Assembly (NCBI RefSeq): GCF_947488835.1
Contig: NZ_CANLBK010000001.1
Coordinates: forward strand, 1-64,000
Direction of reading: 5' to 3'
Origin: an uncultured Marinobacter sp.
GTDB taxonomy: Bacteria > Pseudomonadota > Gammaproteobacteria > Pseudomonadales > Oleiphilaceae
Length of the DNA: 64,000 nucleotides
Part shown: positions 61,781 through 64,000 of the stretch, one piece after another
Layout: each line of letters begins with the position of its first letter
How positions within the stretch are numbered: the first letter of the stretch is position 1
Made by a program: the position numbers and the translations under genes
The notes under the pieces: model-generated
Seen by the model: only the letters and a program-made list of their open reading frames with translations
Databases searched by the model: none
What the model was told of the DNA's origin: nothing

Positions 61781-64000
61781 ATGAAGCAGGAAAACAAGGT
61801 TGTCAATTTTTCCGGGCAGAAATCGTTTTCACGGTTTGATCTGCCGCCGGCCCTTGTTCGCCTGCGTGATTCGTCTGGCCAGTCTTTGAAAGGTGTGCTC
61901 GAACGTTTTTTCGAGCGTGCTGACGACTCCTTGTTTGAGCTTGCGGATCGCGCCGGCTCCAACATGGATCAGACAGTCTATTTTGATGCTATGCGCGAAT
62001 TGCGGCTGCGCCGCAAAGCCATGGTCGTTTCAATGCTGCAGTACGTTAGCCAGGCTTTTAACGATATTGGCAAGTTCCGGCCCCGACAGGCCGCAGGTGC
62101 CCTTGATGAAGTTGATCGCGATTCCCTGAGCCTGCTGGAGCATTCAGACCTGGAGCAGCAGGTAGCGATTGATAACCTTATCAATAAGCTGCGAAATCAA
62201 TATCAGGCCCCCATCCAGCTTTTGTCTTTGCGGGTGAACCACCTGGTGAAGGGGGTGGATCTCTCCGGCAGTCAGATGCCTCTCAGTCCCGAGGTGATCT
62301 GTGGCGGTATCGCAGAGGCTTGTGCTGATCTGGATATCGATATCCGTGCAAAACTTGTTGTTCTTAAACTGTTTGACCGTTTGTTGGCGGATACGCTCGG
62401 TGATTTCTATCAGGAAGCTAACCGCACGCTGGTTTCAGAAGGTGTTCTTCCGGATGTAAAGCGTCCACCAGCCCGTTCCGCCGGTGCCAGGTCTGCGACC
62501 TCCGCCCCGGTGCCGCCAAGCTCAATGCAGCAAGGCGCGAGTGAAGGGTCGGGTGAGGTCAGTGGTGGCCAGTATTACAGTCATGACCAGATCCAGGGCG
62601 GTGCTTCCTATGCAACGTTTTCCGAATTGAGCGCGCTCCTGCATCAAAGAGGTGCATCCCAGGCTATGTTAGAACCGGACAAGGCTGATGAAGCCTACCT
62701 GGATACTGATGGGTTGCTGGCTCGTCTCAGCGAGGCACAGACATCGTTCGCGCAGTGGGAAGGCGGTGACGTGGCTTCTCTCGATCAGCGGCTTCAGCCT
62801 GTTCTCAGGGCGGCTAGTGGCGAGAAAGCGAACATTGGGCAGGTAGACAATGATGTCATAAACCTGGTTTCCATGTTGTTTGACTTTATTCTGGAAGACC
62901 GGCAATTGCACCCGGTTATGAAGGCGCTCATAGGGCGCTTGCAGATACCCGTTTTGAAGGTTGCCCTGAGCGACAAAAACTTTTTTAACCGTGGTGGGCA
63001 CCCGGTACGAAAATTATTGAATGAACTGGCGCTATCTGCCATTGGTTGGAGTGAGAAGCGGGCCGGCCAGCGCGATCCGCTGCACGAAAAGATCGAAACG
63101 GTGGTGGACCGGGTGTTGAGTGAATTCACCAACAACGTGTCACTCTTTGATGAGCTCTTGAAGGATTTTTGTCACTTCACGGACCTTGATCGCCGCCGTC
63201 GGGAACTGGTAGAGCAACGCTTGCGCGATGCGGAGGAAGGTCGGGCTCGGCAGGAGCAGGCGTCGAAGGTTACTGACACTCTGATTCAGCAGCATACCGC
63301 TGGCAGGGATATTCCTGAGCCTGTGCACGAAATGCTCACAGAAGCATGGACAAAGTACCTGCAGTGGGTGGTATTGCGGGAGGGGCAAGACAGTGAACGC
63401 TGGGCAGACGCAAAAGAGCTGACTGGCCACCTTGTTTGGAGTGTGGATCCTCAGCCTGTAGAGAGCTCCACCCGAAGCGACTTGCTTCGCGCAATCCCGG
63501 CTATTGTGGATGATTTCCGCAGGGCGCTTCAGGAAATTTCCTGGGATCCGTTTGCAACAGATACCGCGGTAAGAGATCTCGAACTGGCGCACGTGGACGT
63601 GTTTCAGCGTTTGGCAACGGCCCCGTCGCGGCCAGTACCGGCGGTGGAAGATGAAGAACCACTCATTGAAACTTTTGTAGTGCCAGAGACCGAGGCTACA
63701 CCGCCGGACACCGGAACGAAGGCTGAGGCGAATATACAGCAGCAACCTGAAGTGGTGGGGTCGCTAGTCGAAGCGTCCTCTGAGTCGGTTGAGGAAGATA
63801 TTCCGGAACGGTGGCTGATCAGGGCAGACGGCCTTCGCGTTGGCGCCTGGGTAGAGCTTACCCGCGAGGAAACCAAGCTTCGTTGCAAGCTGGCTGCCGT
63901 TATCAGAGCCACCGGCAAGTACATTTTCGTTAACCGCAGCGGTGCCAAAGTGGCGGAGTATCATCGCCAGGAGTTGGCAGCCGCAATGGCCGCTGGCTCG
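61781..64000 (+). CDS. DUF1631 family protein, partial (runs off the window)
   Basis: An open frame of 740 codons with no stop before the window end. It starts at the ATG at 61781, preceded by GAGGGG. The N terminus reads MKQENKVVNFSGQKSFSRF, and the helical body matches my picture of the DUF1631 family, a large cytosolic protein of unknown function. A low-complexity Pro/Ala/Ser stretch lies at about residues 230-260. The visible end, with LRVGAWVELTREETKLRCKL, looks like a small beta-rich, PilZ-like or similar C-terminal domain. The protein is divergent from nadC. Confidence 0.82.
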   Translation, partial: MKQENKVVNFSGQKSFSRFDLPPALVRLRDSSGQSLKGVLERFFERADDSLFELADRAGSNMDQTVYFDAMRELRLRRKAMVVSMLQYVSQAFNDIGKFRPRQAAGALDEVDRDSLSLLEHSDLEQQVAIDNLINKLRNQYQAPIQLLSLRVNHLVKGVDLSGSQMPLSPEVICGGIAEACADLDIDIRAKLVVLKLFDRLLADTLGDFYQEANRTLVSEGVLPDVKRPPARSAGARSATSAPVPPSSMQQGASEGSGEVSGGQYYSHDQIQGGASYATFSELSALLHQRGASQAMLEPDKADEAYLDTDGLLARLSEAQTSFAQWEGGDVASLDQRLQPVLRAASGEKANIGQVDNDVINLVSMLFDFILEDRQLHPVMKALIGRLQIPVLKVALSDKNFFNRGGHPVRKLLNELALSAIGWSEKRAGQRDPLHEKIETVVDRVLSEFTNNVSLFDELLKDFCHFTDLDRRRRELVEQRLRDAEEGRARQEQASKVTDTLIQQHTAGRDIPEPVHEMLTEAWTKYLQWVVLREGQDSERWADAKELTGHLVWSVDPQPVESSTRSDLLRAIPAIVDDFRRALQEISWDPFATDTAVRDLELAHVDVFQRLATAPSRPVPAVEDEEPLIETFVVPETEATPPDTGTKAEANIQQQPEVVGSLVEASSESVEEDIPERWLIRADGLRVGAWVELTREETKLRCKLAAVIRATGKYIFVNRSGAKVAEYHRQELAAAMAAGS

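Overview
The window is a chromosomal segment of a gammaproteobacterium, most likely Marinobacter or a close marine relative. This rests on the protein families, the Rsx/Rnf operon, the order accA-tilS-pyrG-kdsA-eno-ftsB-ispDF-truD-surE-pcm-nlpD-rpoS, and a CrbS-type sensor kinase beside a VC_2705-type sodium:solute symporter. It is dominated by housekeeping genes. No tRNA, prophage, insertion sequence or CRISPR array was seen, and no stretch of more than about 300 bases lacks a gene.

Layout. 1-98: 3' end of a 5S rRNA and its terminator, so an rRNA operon ends here. 133-11535 (all minus): a carbon-source sensing and uptake block, with a DUF294/CBS/cNMP protein, an epsilon-type exonuclease, the DUF4212 + symporter pair, a small membrane protein, and a three-gene signalling operon (CrbS-like SSF hybrid kinase, receiver-TPR protein, soluble kinase) joined by 4-nt overlaps. 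11720-19372 (plus): SmrA, a small repeat lipoprotein, a molybdenum hydroxylase with its XdhC factor, the methionine-salvage genes mtnB-mtnD-mtnC, and a DUF3080 lipoprotein. 19414-22675 (minus): arsC, wrbA, DUF2069 and a GspE-like ATPase. 22744-40919 (plus): a thioredoxin-like lipoprotein, dnaE, and the long conserved accA-to-rpoS cluster, with a DUF368 membrane protein between pcm and nlpD. 41155-50049: a chalcone-isomerase-like secreted protein (plus), then nth, rsxABCDGE and metG (minus). 50190-54073 (plus): apbC, dcd, yjaG-like, avtA. 54070-56630 (minus): DUF3108, purN, purM. 56847-60674 (plus): DUF2066, a CDP-alcohol phosphatidyltransferase, hda, a ParA ATPase and a YqcC protein. 60706-61545 (minus): nadC. 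From 61781 a DUF1631 protein runs off the window.

The most unusual structure is a family of three intergenic elements at 31810-31914, 33775-33874 and 51338-51435. Each has 22-bp complementary arms whose sequence differs completely between copies. The arms enclose a conserved core that folds into two small hairpins with ANGGAN hexaloops. I recognise this architecture as that of the TwoAYGGAY candidate RNA motif, whose function is unknown to me. The GGA-bearing hexaloops also look like binding sites for CsrA/RsmA. Other points of interest are a strong terminator that abuts the ribosome binding site of the next gene (about 6533-6571), the three-part CrbS operon, an orphan ParA-YqcC pair, and several uncharacterised palindromes and direct repeats in promoter regions.
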